From Lenzites betulinus (taxonomy: Eukaryota; Basidiomycota; Agaricomycetes; Polyporales; Polyporaceae): a stretch of DNA of 64,000 nt. Each line of letters begins with the position of its first letter. The stretch's first letter is position 1. Shown here in pieces: positions 1-10,651 of this stretch. The notes under the pieces are model-generated. The model saw only the letters and a program-made list of their open reading frames with translations, made no database searches and had not been told where the DNA came from. A program made the translations under genes and the position numbers. Where the stretch lies: positions 417,730 to 481,729 of the forward strand of contig JABYQU010000026.1 in the NCBI GenBank assembly GCA_022264855.1. Direction: 5' to 3'.

Positions 1-3000
1 CTTTGCACCATACCGGGCATAGGTGCTTTGCGGCATCCGTCGATCCTCGCGTGCCTTCAAGTTCGCTGTGGCTTTCCACTCAGGATATCCGGCGAGTGCT
101 ATCTATCTTTGGGTTCTCCATCTTACGTACCGGAAATCGAGGCCAAAATCCATCATCCTCAGGCTTGATGCACCGACGTCGATGTGCGTGCATAATGAAC
201 CAGAACATCTGCGCACAATGCAATTGTTCCTCAGGCGAACTTCCGCGGACGACAAATGCGCATCATCCCGCTTCTTCACGCCGCCAGGCCACGGCCTCGG
301 GGCCGCCTCGTGCTTCTCCGTCTTCGCAACGGCGCCTCCACCCGCCCGACCGGTGGCTGCGCAACCAGGGTAGGCGGCTGCCCTGAGGCTCGCCGCCCTT
401 CCGCACGCGCATAAACGATCAAACCGCGTATTCCCCCACGCTCCCGTCGTGCCCGCCGTCCAATATTCCAACGCGCATCACCGCCGTCCATTTGTCCGCA
501 GAAGTATCGTGCGGCGCATGCCGACGCATTTGGAATCTGCTGCCACGCGATGGCGGCATCCACTTGGCTCCGCAGCGCGGGCAGCCGTAATGCGTACCCA
601 CGGTGACCGGCCGGCGAGGGGTGCAATGCTCCCGTTATTCACCTCCCCCATCGCTCCGCGGGCCGATGGAGGTGCTGCGAGCCCCATGGGGTCGTGGGGC
701 GCTCGTGTCGCTGACTCGTGGTTTGTGGCCAGTGTTGGCCAACACGCCGACGAGCGGTCACTGAGGCGACACCTCTGCCAAGTCCCATGCCGTATTCATG
801 CTCACCTCTTCACCCGCTATTAGAACCCGCAGGACCTCCGACAAAATCGCGCGACGCTCTCTCTACCGACGACGTCAGCAGGCTAACCCAAGACGTATTA
901 CATCGCCATGACGCTCGGGTTCAACCGTGCATATCTGAGCTAAGTTGAAGGCCGGATGTCTGACGTCCAGTGTGCATGCTCCGGGCCCGGTCCGTCACCC
1001 GATGTTCCTCCTCCGTCGCAGCATCTGGCACTGACAAGGGGCCATGATCTGATATCGCAGACACTGACTACGATCCATTGTTATCAGGCAACGTCCGACA
1101 AGACGTTGAACGCTGTTGTACGGAGGAATGCTGAGTCCTGCGGTACCTTGGACTGCCCCACCGATCGATGTCCATCCGAACATTCGACGCATCTCGCTCG
1201 GCAACACATCCTGGCGCATGGTGCGAATTCGTTGCTGGCTTCTCGTCTCTTGCGCTCGCGTAGCTGGCACAAGCCCAACGCCCGTCGATCAAAGTAACTC
1301 TAATTAGACGTTAATCTCCCTGGCTTCTCGCGCCCATGCGCCGTGCTTCTGCGTGGACGACCGTGATTCCGCTCCTCTGGCTTCTCCTGCCGTGGAGCAT
1401 CGCTGGCCCACTCCATTCCGCCGTCCTGCCCCCGCTGTTCGGTATCAGCCATCGGCCCCCCTTGATGTCCGCACCGATTTCGCACAGCCTAACCACAATC
1501 AACACGGAGTCGTGGACGGCGAATTGGTATCAGATCGATCCCTGCACGGAACTGCACAGTGCACACTGTATCAATGACACGTAGTGCATATGGTAAGCTG
1601 CTCCAATGCCCTCCAATGCCCCATGACATCGTCACGTAGCGCACGTCGTCGGCGCTCTCAAGGACAAGGACGCTCGGGTTTGGTGGCCGGAGCCCAGCGG
1701 CACTGGGCAGGCGCCACTCATCCTGTGCTATTTCCGCATAGGGCGACTCCGAGGGGGCGCGAGGCGCCCTCGGGCACACGTCGGTACTGCGTACTCGCGC
1801 GCGTCAACACGCCGCCGCCCGACCCCGTAGCGTGGCAGGATGTATATGTGGCTTTTTTCAGTTGCGGCCGCCGTGCTTACGCTCGGTGAGCCGATGTCAT
1901 GGCGTACGCCGTACGCTGATGCGCCGTATGTTCTCGCGTTTTCGAAATTGCCTTGCGAAATTGAACTGGACACGCCTCCGCGGAGGACCTGTTCTTTTCC
2001 AGGCCTCCCAATCGGGTCGCGCATGCAGTGACTCGTTTTTCGCTGATACGCCACGCTCGTCCGCAAGCAATGCGCACCGGAACACCTCCCGCAACAGATC
2101 CCTCAAGCGGGGCGCGCTGCGCGCAGCCCCATGCGCTCCAGCTGTCGCTTCTCCATTCTACCACCCGCGTTGCCTGGCGCCCCGCACTGGATCTGAAGCA
2201 GGCCCCCGACTCCAGTCGATCCACACCACACTCCGAGCTTCAAGCGTGCAAGTTGCGGCTGCCGTCGAACCGTGACGGCCATCGTGGCGGCAGCACTGCA
2301 TTTTGAATCCCGCATGCAGCGCGGCCCGCCACTCGGGACCCTGGCGCGTCCACACAGGTACGACAGGGCACAGCTGGACCCTTGCGTTGCAGCACCCACT
2401 GACAACTCTGTTACAGTTGCCGCACCACTCATAGGCACGCACACCGGCACACACACCCTGGCAGGGACACCCGCCCGCGGGCGCGCATCCACGCCGAACT
2501 CCGGACCGAGGCCGTCGCGCCTGGTGTGACGGTGAAAGGCGCACTCGCCAGCAGGGGCGCGCGTGATATATGCATTGACGCGGTACGTGCGTCCCGCGCA
2601 GACGCCTCGTCCCGCTCAGGCTGCTCCCACCGTACTTCAGGGCTGCTGCGCCAGCTAATGAAGCGTGATGGTGCGCCGCGGGCCTCTGGAGCCTGGGGGA
2701 GGCTGTGATGCGCAGTACCGCTAATGTGGGAAGAGGCCGGACGGGATGGCGCGCGTCCCGTCGTGGCAGGAGAGGCGGTCCGAAGGATGGTCGAAACTGT
2801 TGTGCGCGGCGCGCCTGCATGGGACACCGTGCGCCAGCGCGTGCCACTGCCAGTCTCTCCAGTGTCCCTCGGCATCCGGAGACCTCGCGCGGGTCCGTGG
2901 AACTCGGGGTGCGTGTAGCGTTGGCCAGCGCGCCTGCCTTCTGAACGGGTAGACACCGCGAGTGCGGTAATACGCGCACGGCGAGCCTAAGAGTGAAGGT

Positions 3001-3845
3001 CGCGCGCTGCGAGTCGGATAATGCTCGCGTGCACTCGTGACCAAGGGAGGGTACTGTCAGTGTCACAGCGATTGTGGCCCTGTGGCGCCAGCCTGGTGTT
3101 AGCATCAGCGTGCGCTCGTGTGGATAAGGGAGGCCGGGTGCATGTAAGTAGGGGCATCACACATAACAATACGATGGGTGCAGTGCATCACGCTCGCACA
3201 TGATAGCCACGCAGGATCGGGTCATAAACGCACCCACTGGCAGGGTCCACCGGAGGATGGACCCTGCGGCGACGTCCCTACTGTGGTGCCTGTGTGCGTC
3301 GCATTATCGTCAGCTCGAACGGTCGTTGCGCGGGCCCACGTTCATTCGGCGGACTCACCTGGATCATGTCCGTTGTCGAAAGGTATCGATCCACCTGCAA
3401 CGCACGCAGGCCGTCTGATCTATACGACGGCCACTCTCTCTGTCAGTCAATCATGATTGCGACGCGGAGAAATGAGGGCTCTCAGAAGTAGGGGTGTCCG
3501 ATACCGCAGAGCTGATGGATCGTCCGCCGACGTGCGGTCCGTCGGCGTCCGAAGAGGAACCAGGTCGCGGGACGGACGGGGACAGGCGAATAGTTTACCA
3601 TAGTCGGCGTGTATGAACAGCTAAATACGAGACGTTCCGGGCGCGGTGAGATACTGCCGATCCTGCGGCCATGACTCCGAGTCGATTTCGATGCGCGCTG
3701 CGCGCCGCGACTCCTGGACCTGGGATGCTATCGACGTGGCGAAAATGAGCGTAGTCACGCAGGATGTATGAGGAAGACACATACGGGGGACGTACATGTC
3801 GGGGAAACTGTCGCTGGCTATGGACGTCGCACGAACTTGGACGTC
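1..3845. other. Gene-free left end
   Basis: I see no gene I can support here. Several reading frames are open for 60-315 codons on both strands, the longest at 2158-3105 on the minus strand. Their compositions (Arg, Ala, Cys, Pro in bulk) and mutual overlap are what GC-rich noncoding DNA gives by chance. No splice-linked exons, domains, tRNA-like sequence or clear repeats were recognised. The right end of this stretch is the downstream flank of the F-box gene. Confidence 0.5.
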
Positions 3846-4471
3846 TTAGTCTTCAGGCCTCGCACTTCGGGACCCTATAAACACATTCCAACCGGCTTCC
3901 CATTTGCGAGGATACCTAATGACTAGGATGCTGCGTAGATGAGGTAGCAGGTCTACGATGCGGTCGGCGCAGTCTTTCGTCGGGACGCGGAGGAACAGCC
4001 CTGGATTACTAGGACGGCCAAAGCACTTGCGCAGGGGGAGGTCCCAGTCTGCATCGAACCCGATTATTTGCCAGCAGTATTTGCAGCCTTCCGGGTGTTT
4101 TTTGCGCCACTCGTAGGCAGTACTTAGGTCATCTTCGACAACGACTGCCTTGAGGCTCGTCGGTGCGCTTATGCGTTGGGCCAGCACCTTCATTATGCTC
4201 GGCTCATTTGCCTTGCCAGGCCTGAAAAAGGATTGATCCCGGCGATGTTGTATGTAGAGAGTGTGGAGAGCGGGGAAATTGCCGTCCGCAAGGAAGTGAG
4301 TGTATTCTCCTTGATGAATGTGTCATAGTCAGCCTCCTCTAAGGGAGGGGCGATGGACTACTCACGTAGCTCCAGGGCACTCCCTGAGAGACATAAAAAT
4401 TCTATATGGCTGCCAAACATGGTCCGGTTGCGGAAGAGCGCAGAAAGAGGAGGGTATATCAAGGTACACCG
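3846..4471 (-). pseudogene. F-box protein gene, 3' exons (separated from 5' part by LINE)
   Basis: This is the C-terminal part of the F-box gene whose 5' part lies at 18655-19411. Two exons can be read on the minus strand: 4471-4366 (35 codons plus one base) and 4309-3846, ending in a stop. They are separated by a 56 nt intron (4365-4310) with a GTGAGT donor, CTGAC branch site and CAAG acceptor. The phases match exactly, giving an unbroken frame that includes YTHFLADGNFPALHTLYIQH, typical of the leucine-rich C-terminal region of basidiomycete F-box proteins. The upstream acceptor, CACTAG just before 4471, belongs to the intron that now contains the retrotransposon. I call it a pseudogene because of the 14 kb insertion and the frameshift in the 5' part. 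If the intron is still spliced and the frameshift is a sequencing error, the gene could be functional. Confidence 0.75.
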
Positions 4472-4516
4472 CTAGTGGTGTCGTTCAGTCTGCGAACATG
4501 ACATATAGAAGAGAAA

Positions 4517-4526
4517 CATCACTCAC
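4517..4526. repeat. Target-site duplication, left copy
   Basis: CATCACTCAC (with up to three preceding A residues) occurs here and again immediately after the poly(A) tail at 18645-18654. Outside these copies the two flanks join into a continuous F-box intron, so this is the target-site duplication of the LINE. It includes the intron's 5' splice donor read on the minus strand (GTGAGTGATG). Confidence 0.85.
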
Positions 4527-6510
4527 GTGAGCTCCTCTTCCACGCACCACCATCTGGTCGCACTTTCCCACGGTCCGAGCCTGAGCCAGCTCGCCGTGGG
4601 GGCATCGCGGGAGCCATATCCTGACGAATGTAACCGATAAAAGCCACACAATCATAAGTAGACCAACACACGACGAAGGGCAAGTACTCGAATAAGACAA
4701 AGGTCGACACGCAATCGAGAAATAAGTGAGATGCCACGGGAGATGAACCATCGGTAAGCACTACGGATAGCTAGAGGACCACTGCTCGCAGCTCCTAGGA
4801 GCCACCTCCTCGGAGGATCCCTAGGGGAGAAGAAAACAACCCCATACTCCCATACCCGTAAAAGAACCCACCACCCAAAATACAGCGACGCGACGCGCTG
4901 CCTGAGGCCGCGACTCTCAGGAGAGGTGACGTGGCAAGCTACGGGCGCCTAAACCGATAAGATAAGATAAGATAAGAAACCAGCGATAGTCAGAAAGGAG
5001 GCTACGCACAACGAAGACGAGCTCCCAGTAAAAGGTAAGCAAACAATAGATATACGACGAAAGCCCTTGTGCCGTGTAGCTCCTAGGAGCAGACTCCTCG
5101 GAGTCCAAAGAGCCCCCCGAGGCTGTCCCACTGCCGTGCCCGCACCGCCGCTGCTTACAGGAGAACGAGTGACCCACTCAACAATCTGACAAGAGAAGCC
5201 CACAAGGAAAGGACAGGCAACCAGAGCATGACCCTGGACACGTACGCATGCAGAGTGGGACATGTACGTATACAGAGAGCACGGACAGGACGGGCGCATA
5301 ACGAGAAAGCACCCGAAATAGATAAGATAAGATACACGTAAACGACACTGTAATGGGACACCGCAGGTACAAACACGCCTGGCGTATTCCACTGAAACCT
5401 GGCGGCGGCGAAGACGCCCTGAAATACCAAAATGCCGGAGCACCCTGAAAATAAGATAAGTAAAGGGAACCTACCCCCTGCAAACCTGCACCGAATTAAC
5501 CGTGCCCCACGACCACCGAGGCAAAGAATAAGACATGTGAGCATATAGCATAAAACAGAACGAGACCACCAGCGTAAAGTACACAGACCCCGAAATAACA
5601 GCGATCGCAAGGGAGCGGGGCACCCGCCAACGAAGCCAACAAGTGAAACAGCCGGCGGCCAACGATGGGACATGTCAAGGCGAAATAAAGGTGAGAACAC
5701 CGGGCAAATAAAACACGCCGCGTAATGTCACGAGGAAATGAAAGCCGCCGGGAGACGAGGCGTACGCGCCGCCGTAACGCCATCTAACACGAGACACCCG
5801 AACAAGACATTAAACAGCGCAGGCAGCCTAAGAAAAGACGACGACGGGAACCGAAAAACAAACCAGCGGCATGAAAGGCCGGCCTGGAGAACAGGTAACG
5901 GCACGACTGATGGGAAGCCTGATAACAGAGACTGAATAACCACCTCAGGCACATCAACACCCCCTATGACAAGCAGCAACCTTTAACCAATGTCAACCGA
6001 CACCCCACGTCCAGTCGTAACCACTGCACAAGCAACTCCCCAAGCAGAAACCCCCCTACTCAACAATCTGGATACCCCACACCAGCTACCAGGAGAAAGA
6101 ACTTCCCCCCCAAGAGTGTAGTAAAGATAGGAGATGTAATGAACATGCAACCTGAATGAACATTGATAAATCGACTTGTACAACATGGCAATGTTAGAAA
6201 TCCAAGCTGACAAGTAAGTTACAAAGTTAAGCAAAGTATGTGAAAGTGGCTAGGAAACCCACAACATGTGTGGCACCTGATCTAAGTCAAGAGAACTGAA
6301 TAGTATCCACCCAACCAATAAATAATGTAATGCTCCGCGCGATCCGCGGGACCACCTAAGAAGATGTCAGAATAGACACCTGGAAGTGGAAACAGAACCA
6401 AATACCTGGGCGGCCCCTCATAAATACCCTTGCAGAGGCAAGAAGCGAAACCCCCCCACCCCACCACCAGACCCTCAACCCCCCCTCCTCCTGACAGAGA
6501 GAAGCGAGCC
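4527..6510 (+). promoter_or_regulatory. LINE 5' leader with GATAAG arrays and CTCCTAGGAG palindromes
   Basis: No plausible plus-strand coding ORF lies here. GATAA is tandemly repeated at 4956-4976 (four units), 5321-5334 and 5451-5460. The palindrome CTCCTAGGAG followed by CTCCTCGGAG occurs twice, near 4793 and 5082. Long minus-strand frames (4949-5443, 5155-5700, 5496-5783) look like shadows of this A-rich strand. By position this should hold the internal promoter and 5' UTR of the element; that role is inference. Confidence 0.45.
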
Positions 6511-6960
6511 ATGCCCAGCAGCCAAACCCACACAATACTGGTGAGGGTGAGAGGAACGGCCCCCACCTACAACCCCAAATGCCTCGCCTGGAAACACGTA
6601 GCATGGTGCGATGTGGCGATAGCCCCGCCCAACCCGATCACCGTCGGACAGAGAGTCGCCCTCAGGAAGTTGCGCGGCCGCGACGAATGCCCAAGCGACG
6701 AGGATGAGCCGGTTGGAGAGCCGTCCTCGACAGACCTGGGAATAGAGGGGAGGGTCAGAGAGGCCAGAACAATCGAGAAAGAAGTGGTGGAGTTCGTCGT
6801 AGAGAACGAAAACGAAAGCTCCATGACGGAGTTGGTCTACCTGACGGTCGAGTGCGCGCTGGGGGAGACGGTCGTACTCACAGGCATAGACTGGCTGAGA
6901 CACATGGCCGCATCCTGGACGGAGAGAATATCAAGGAGAATGCCGGCGGAGAGGATGTAA
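6511..6960 (+). CDS. Unknown ORF in LINE 5' region
   Basis: The ATG at 6511 opens a 149-codon frame; the frame is open upstream to about 6430 but has no ATG there. The product is acidic, with alternating hydrophobic and charged segments (for example AWCDVAIAPPNPITVGQR and VECALGETVVLTGIDWL) that look like folded protein rather than random translation. I recognise no domain. It lies about 2 kb inside the LINE and more than 1 kb upstream of the next ORF, in the same orientation. It could be an accessory protein of the element, a captured host exon or a chance frame. No zinc knuckle, RRM or coiled coil is evident. Confidence 0.4.
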   Translation: MPSSQTHTILVRVRGTAPTYNPKCLAWKHVAWCDVAIAPPNPITVGQRVALRKLRGRDECPSDEDEPVGEPSSTDLGIEGRVREARTIEKEVVEFVVENENESSMTELVYLTVECALGETVVLTGIDWLRHMAASWTERISRRMPAERM

Positions 6961-8036
6961 ACAGAGGAGGTTGGACCAAGCGGGGCGAAAAACGAGATGA
7001 CCCGTACGGACGCACAAATACAATAAATGTAGCCTGCACGTAAGCCGGATGATGGTAACACGCGGCAAAGATCGAGGCGTACCAGACCCCTAACCGGGGC
7101 AAAATACCCGACGGCAAGGCGGTGAATACTGCGGCGAAAACTGCGGCGATAAGAAACTAGAAAGCGGCGAATCAACGCAATACCCGAAGGGACAACGAAC
7201 ATAGCAAGGAAGACTGATAGAATAGTGAGCGCGAAGCGAGCAGGCAGAGATGAGAACCAGATAACAAACCTGCAATTGGTCCCGCATCAACCGAAGCCGC
7301 TACCCCAGCAAGAAGGACGGTAACAACAGACCTCAAACCGCCTAAAATGAAAATAAATAAGCCAAAGTGGAGGAAGAAAAGGAATTGGACCGGCCGAAAA
7401 GCAAACAGCCCAAAGCTCAACCGTAAAAGACGGCATAAATCGTCGAGGATCCGCCACAAGACAAATACCCCGCATAAAGACTGAGAACGACGCAGCCGAC
7501 GCTGGACTGTATGCACCTACAACGGGAAATAAAAAAAGAATTAATCGAAACAAGACAAGAAAGAAACTGATGGCAAAAACCCCCACAAGCGGCGCAACCA
7601 ACATGACCAAGACTCTCGAACTTACGCCGACGGCGAGATAACCTGAACACGACCAATACAAGAAGACACAAGATTAGCACCCCGAAGCGCGCCGGAAGAA
7701 CAATGAACTCGGAGATCCCCGCGCGGTGAGAAGGGACCGACGCTGAGCGATGCGCAAGCAAATAGAGCCAAACAACCGAAGCGGATCCGCACACGAAGTA
7801 CATCCCCCCTCGTTGACCGAGCTCGTCGACTCCCAGACTACTGAGCGCCATGGCCGCTGCCCACGCCCGACGACGCCCGGACCGACTTAGTCGGCAGCCG
7901 AGCAACGAAGACGCCCCAACAGCGCCCTCCTACCTAGACTCCCGCGACCGCTGGCACGCGCCCCAGCAGCCCCGCCCTCGACCGACCGCGACGAACGAAC
8001 CACGCCGGAGGTGAGGACCGGAAGGAGAGCTGGAAC
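6961..8036 (+). other. LINE internal region without a clear gene
   Basis: This stretch of the element is A-rich on the plus strand and broken by stops in all plus frames. Minus-strand frames at 7287-7661 and 7417-7905 are open, but their products are Ser/Leu/Phe/Val-rich in the manner of antisense translation. I see no gene here. Confidence 0.4.
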
Positions 8037-8324
8037 ATGGCCGACCTGGAGAATCGTACCCCGGACAAGCTAGATCAACCCTCGGCACAAGTAAACGTGA
8101 GCGATGAGAACCCCACCCCGCAAAATGAAGAACACACGCGAGAGACAACCCCGAGAGTAACGCCTGGCGAGGAAGTTGAAGACTGGATGTTAGAGATGCT
8201 GAAGAGCAGTGAGGAGGGATCAACCTGCGAACAGGTGAGTAAACCGACCATGATGACCAAGCGTACTGGCCAAGCAAGCACCCTGCTCCTCCAACCCCAA
8301 GAAATGGCTGGACTACGCGGATGA
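8037..8324 (+). CDS. Small acidic LINE ORF
   Basis: A 95-codon frame starts with ATG in the context AACATGGCC. The product is hydrophilic and acidic (DENPTPQNEEHTRETTPR, EEVEDWMLEMLKSSEEG) and resembles the disordered N-terminal regions of gag-like LINE proteins. It stops at TGA 8322-8324, four bases before the ATG of the next ORF (TGAGCTGATG), an arrangement suited to termination-reinitiation. It may be the separated N-terminal part of the ORF1a protein encoded at 9039-9989. A GTGAGT at 8235 could alternatively be a splice donor. Confidence 0.4.
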   Translation: MADLENRTPDKLDQPSAQVNVSDENPTPQNEEHTRETTPRVTPGEEVEDWMLEMLKSSEEGSTCEQVSKPTMMTKRTGQASTLLLQPQEMAGLRG

Positions 8325-8328
8325 GCTG

Positions 8329-8934
8329 ATGAACACTACGACTGGCGAACCCCCGGAAGAAGAGGAAGAAGAAGGGAAGAGACCCCGCTCCCGCAGCCCA
8401 GACGCCCCGGCAAAAAGGGTAAAGCAAAGAGAAGACGAGACGGAGACGAGCGACGCAGGCGGCGGGAACGTAGGAGATAGCTGGTGGCTCTACCAGCTCG
8501 TACGAGTGGGGCAACAAAAGCTATACGAGCTAGGGCTACCGCTGCCAAGACCGCCTCCCCAAGCACTCCTCCTCCCCCCAGAGAACGCCCCTCCACGCAG
8601 CACCCCGGAAGCCACAGCGACCTTAGCGGAGCCACGCCAAACCGCGACACAAACAAACGCCGCGGGAAACACTGCGACACTCCAGCACTACCCCGCTGAC
8701 CGTGCCCCGATCCTAAGCACGCGCGAAGAACGAAGCACGCACCTCGCCACCTCGTACGAACGGGGCGGAGATAGTCGCCAAGACGTTATCGGCTCCTCGT
8801 GCACGCACGCAGAAGGTGGTAAGGCAAGAGAAGATGACCGACACGAGGCACCTCAGCAAGACATAGTGCCTGCGAGTGGGGGCAGAAGGCGAATAGAGAC
8901 GAACAGCACGAAGGTACGCCAGCGGCGGCACTAA
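8329..8934 (+). CDS. Acidic/basic disordered LINE ORF
   Basis: A 201-codon frame starts four bases after the preceding stop. The N-terminus has a Glu run followed by a basic stretch (KRPRSRSPDAPAKRVKQR) that looks like a nuclear-localisation or RNA-binding signal. The remainder is Pro/Thr/Ala-rich and apparently disordered. It sits 104 bases upstream of gag-like ORF1a, in another frame. I recognise no domain. It probably belongs to a multi-ORF or frameshifted ORF1a set, but coding status rests only on length, orientation and composition. Confidence 0.35.
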   Translation: MNTTTGEPPEEEEEEGKRPRSRSPDAPAKRVKQREDETETSDAGGGNVGDSWWLYQLVRVGQQKLYELGLPLPRPPPQALLLPPENAPPRSTPEATATLAEPRQTATQTNAAGNTATLQHYPADRAPILSTREERSTHLATSYERGGDSRQDVIGSSCTHAEGGKAREDDRHEAPQQDIVPASGGRRRIETNSTKVRQRRH

Positions 8935-9038
8935 GTACAAAACAAAATAACAACACAGAAACCACACAGGGCACAACACGACGAAGGAGAGTAAAGAAGA
9001 ATGCCCTAGCGGCCGACACCAAGGCCCCGAGAGTCGAC

Positions 9039-9989
9039 ATGCCGAGAACTGTAGGGGAAGAGCGGCCGATGCCTTCACCCTTCACGCCGTGGTACATCCG
9101 TGGTGAATCCCTCCTCCGGGTATCCCCGCTGCCGACCACGGCTTTCCCCCCGATACATATGGGGAGCCCGGACGACCACCTGCGATACATCCTGCCGGAG
9201 AAGCTACTCGCGTTCGACCTCCTACCGCCAGAAACAGCTTGCATGATCGACGTCTTCGGACAGGGCAGCCTTGGCGAAAGCAGGCTAGCTGACATTCAAC
9301 GCACCATCCAGGAGACGATAACTATGATTACCGGAGATACGCAAGTACGCGTAGAGAGACCTGAACACGCACCGGATGGGCAGAGCTGGGACGCGCCGAC
9401 AGTATGGACGGTCCTGAACGCGACACCAAAAGCCTACAGGATGCTGCATTCTCGCTTTCTATGGGACACGTCCGCAATCTCCTTCAGGGTCGTACCGCGC
9501 GCCCCATCCCCCCCGCACTTCCTCTTCGCTGTCACGGTACCTCGCGAAAAGACCGTAGAAGAAGTAAACGCACAACTATGCACGGCCCTACTCACGGGCG
9601 ACGCTTTCCAAGCCAGCGTAGACGCCATCTCGGGCGACTCAAACTCGATCTTCACCTCCCCTACGGACGGAGCGGTAATCACCGCATGCTCGGCGTACGC
9701 AACGATCGCGGACATGGGCGGAACCCGATACCTATCAGCGAACGGACCCGCGGCCCGCATCTACTGCGCCCCCCCTACCCTCAACTGCGAACTATGGACT
9801 AGCTGGAGGAAGAGACTCATGGAGACAGCACTCCCTTTCGCGGCAGGGCCGATAAGAAAAAGCGTACGATGCAAGATGTGCCATGGCACGGATCACACGA
9901 CCCACCTATGCGAATACAACAAAAAGACGCTGCCCGGGTGGGAAGGCAAAGTCATCAGTGAAACTGCGGGAGGAGCAGCAGGAAGATGA
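9039..9989 (+). CDS. LINE gag-like ORF1a with CCHC zinc knuckle
   Basis: This 316-residue protein shows the layout of fungal LINE ORF1 (gag-like) proteins. A central folded region of about 200 residues includes VWTVLNATPKAYRMLHSRF and PPHFLFAVTV. A WTSWRKRLMETALPF segment follows, and then a CX2CX4HX4C knuckle (CKMCHGTDHTTHLC, about residues 278-291) with PGW after it. Such proteins bind the element RNA and form the RNP used for target-primed reverse transcription. The same order (TW/VW segment, W-x-x-W-R, CCHC, PGW) occurs in the second ORF1 at 11495-12568. The two are therefore divergent paralogues inside one element. The stop lies 350 nt before the second gag set begins. Confidence 0.7.
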   Translation: MPRTVGEERPMPSPFTPWYIRGESLLRVSPLPTTAFPPIHMGSPDDHLRYILPEKLLAFDLLPPETACMIDVFGQGSLGESRLADIQRTIQETITMITGDTQVRVERPEHAPDGQSWDAPTVWTVLNATPKAYRMLHSRFLWDTSAISFRVVPRAPSPPHFLFAVTVPREKTVEEVNAQLCTALLTGDAFQASVDAISGDSNSIFTSPTDGAVITACSAYATIADMGGTRYLSANGPAARIYCAPPTLNCELWTSWRKRLMETALPFAAGPIRKSVRCKMCHGTDHTTHLCEYNKKTLPGWEGKVISETAGGAAGR

Positions 9990-10339
9990 GAATGGGATAT
10001 GACCGCGGACCCGCATGTATAGTACAACTAGAATCTTGATCCATCCATCTGACTGAGCCGGACAGACCGAGCCATCACGGGACGTACGATGACGAGACAC
10101 TACAAATGCCCGAACAGTAACCGGTTGCACGGACGAGAACGACACAATGTCAGGACGATTGACACATGGAACGATGAGCAGTCAACACCAGTATACGAAA
10201 TGTCCACGACCGTGACTGGGACAAACAAGACAGTAAACACGTTGCGGAGAGGTGAGTATAATAAGGACAGTGAGGACCCGATCGACTACCAACACCCCCT
10301 CACACCTAAACAACAGCTACTGCATAAGCCAACGCCAGG

Positions 10340-10651
10340 ATGACGCGACCCGGAACACAGGTATCTCCGCTTCTCACCTACGCACAGGTGGCGGCAAGCC
10401 CGCCCTCGACCCCGACGATGAGCACGAATCGCTCAATGCGTACCCCTCCTCCCGGAGCAACGGACAAACCTCCCACGCAACGCATAGCGAAGGGCAGGAA
10501 CGGTGGAGCATCTGCTAAAGTAAGCCAAAACCTGCAGAAAGAACAACAACTCACGAGACGCAGGACGGGGCCATGGGGCTTGGACTTACGCTGGGCGAAA
10601 ACGACGCAACCACAGACCCGCACTCGAGACGAGACACTCCCACGCCGATGA
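10340..10651 (+). CDS. N-terminal segment of second gag-like ORF1 set
   Basis: A 103-codon frame begins with ATG at 10340. Its start contains LLTYAQVAASPPS, resembling the S/TYAxVAA signature near the N-terminus of many fungal LINE ORF1 proteins (family knowledge from memory). The frame then becomes basic and ends at 10651, overlapping the next frame (10573-11526) by 79 bases. It is probably the true N-terminus of ORF1b, joined to the following frame by programmed or mutational frameshift or by reinitiation. Confidence 0.4.
   Translation: MTRPGTQVSPLLTYAQVAASPPSTPTMSTNRSMRTPPPGATDKPPTQRIAKGRNGGASAKVSQNLQKEQQLTRRRTGPWGLDLRWAKTTQPQTRTRDETLPRR

Noticed and set aside
2158..3105. 315-codon minus-strand frame at the left end
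   Set aside because: Arg/Ala/Cys-rich, no domain, overlapped by equally long frames; expected in GC-rich noncoding DNA.
4949..5783. Long minus-strand frames in the LINE leader (up to 181 codons, Leu/Ser/Tyr-rich)
   Set aside because: They are the complement of an A-rich sense strand, lack domains and overlap each other; treated as shadows.
7930..8517. 195-codon minus-strand frame
   Set aside because: Antisense to better-supported plus-strand LINE ORFs at 8037-8934.
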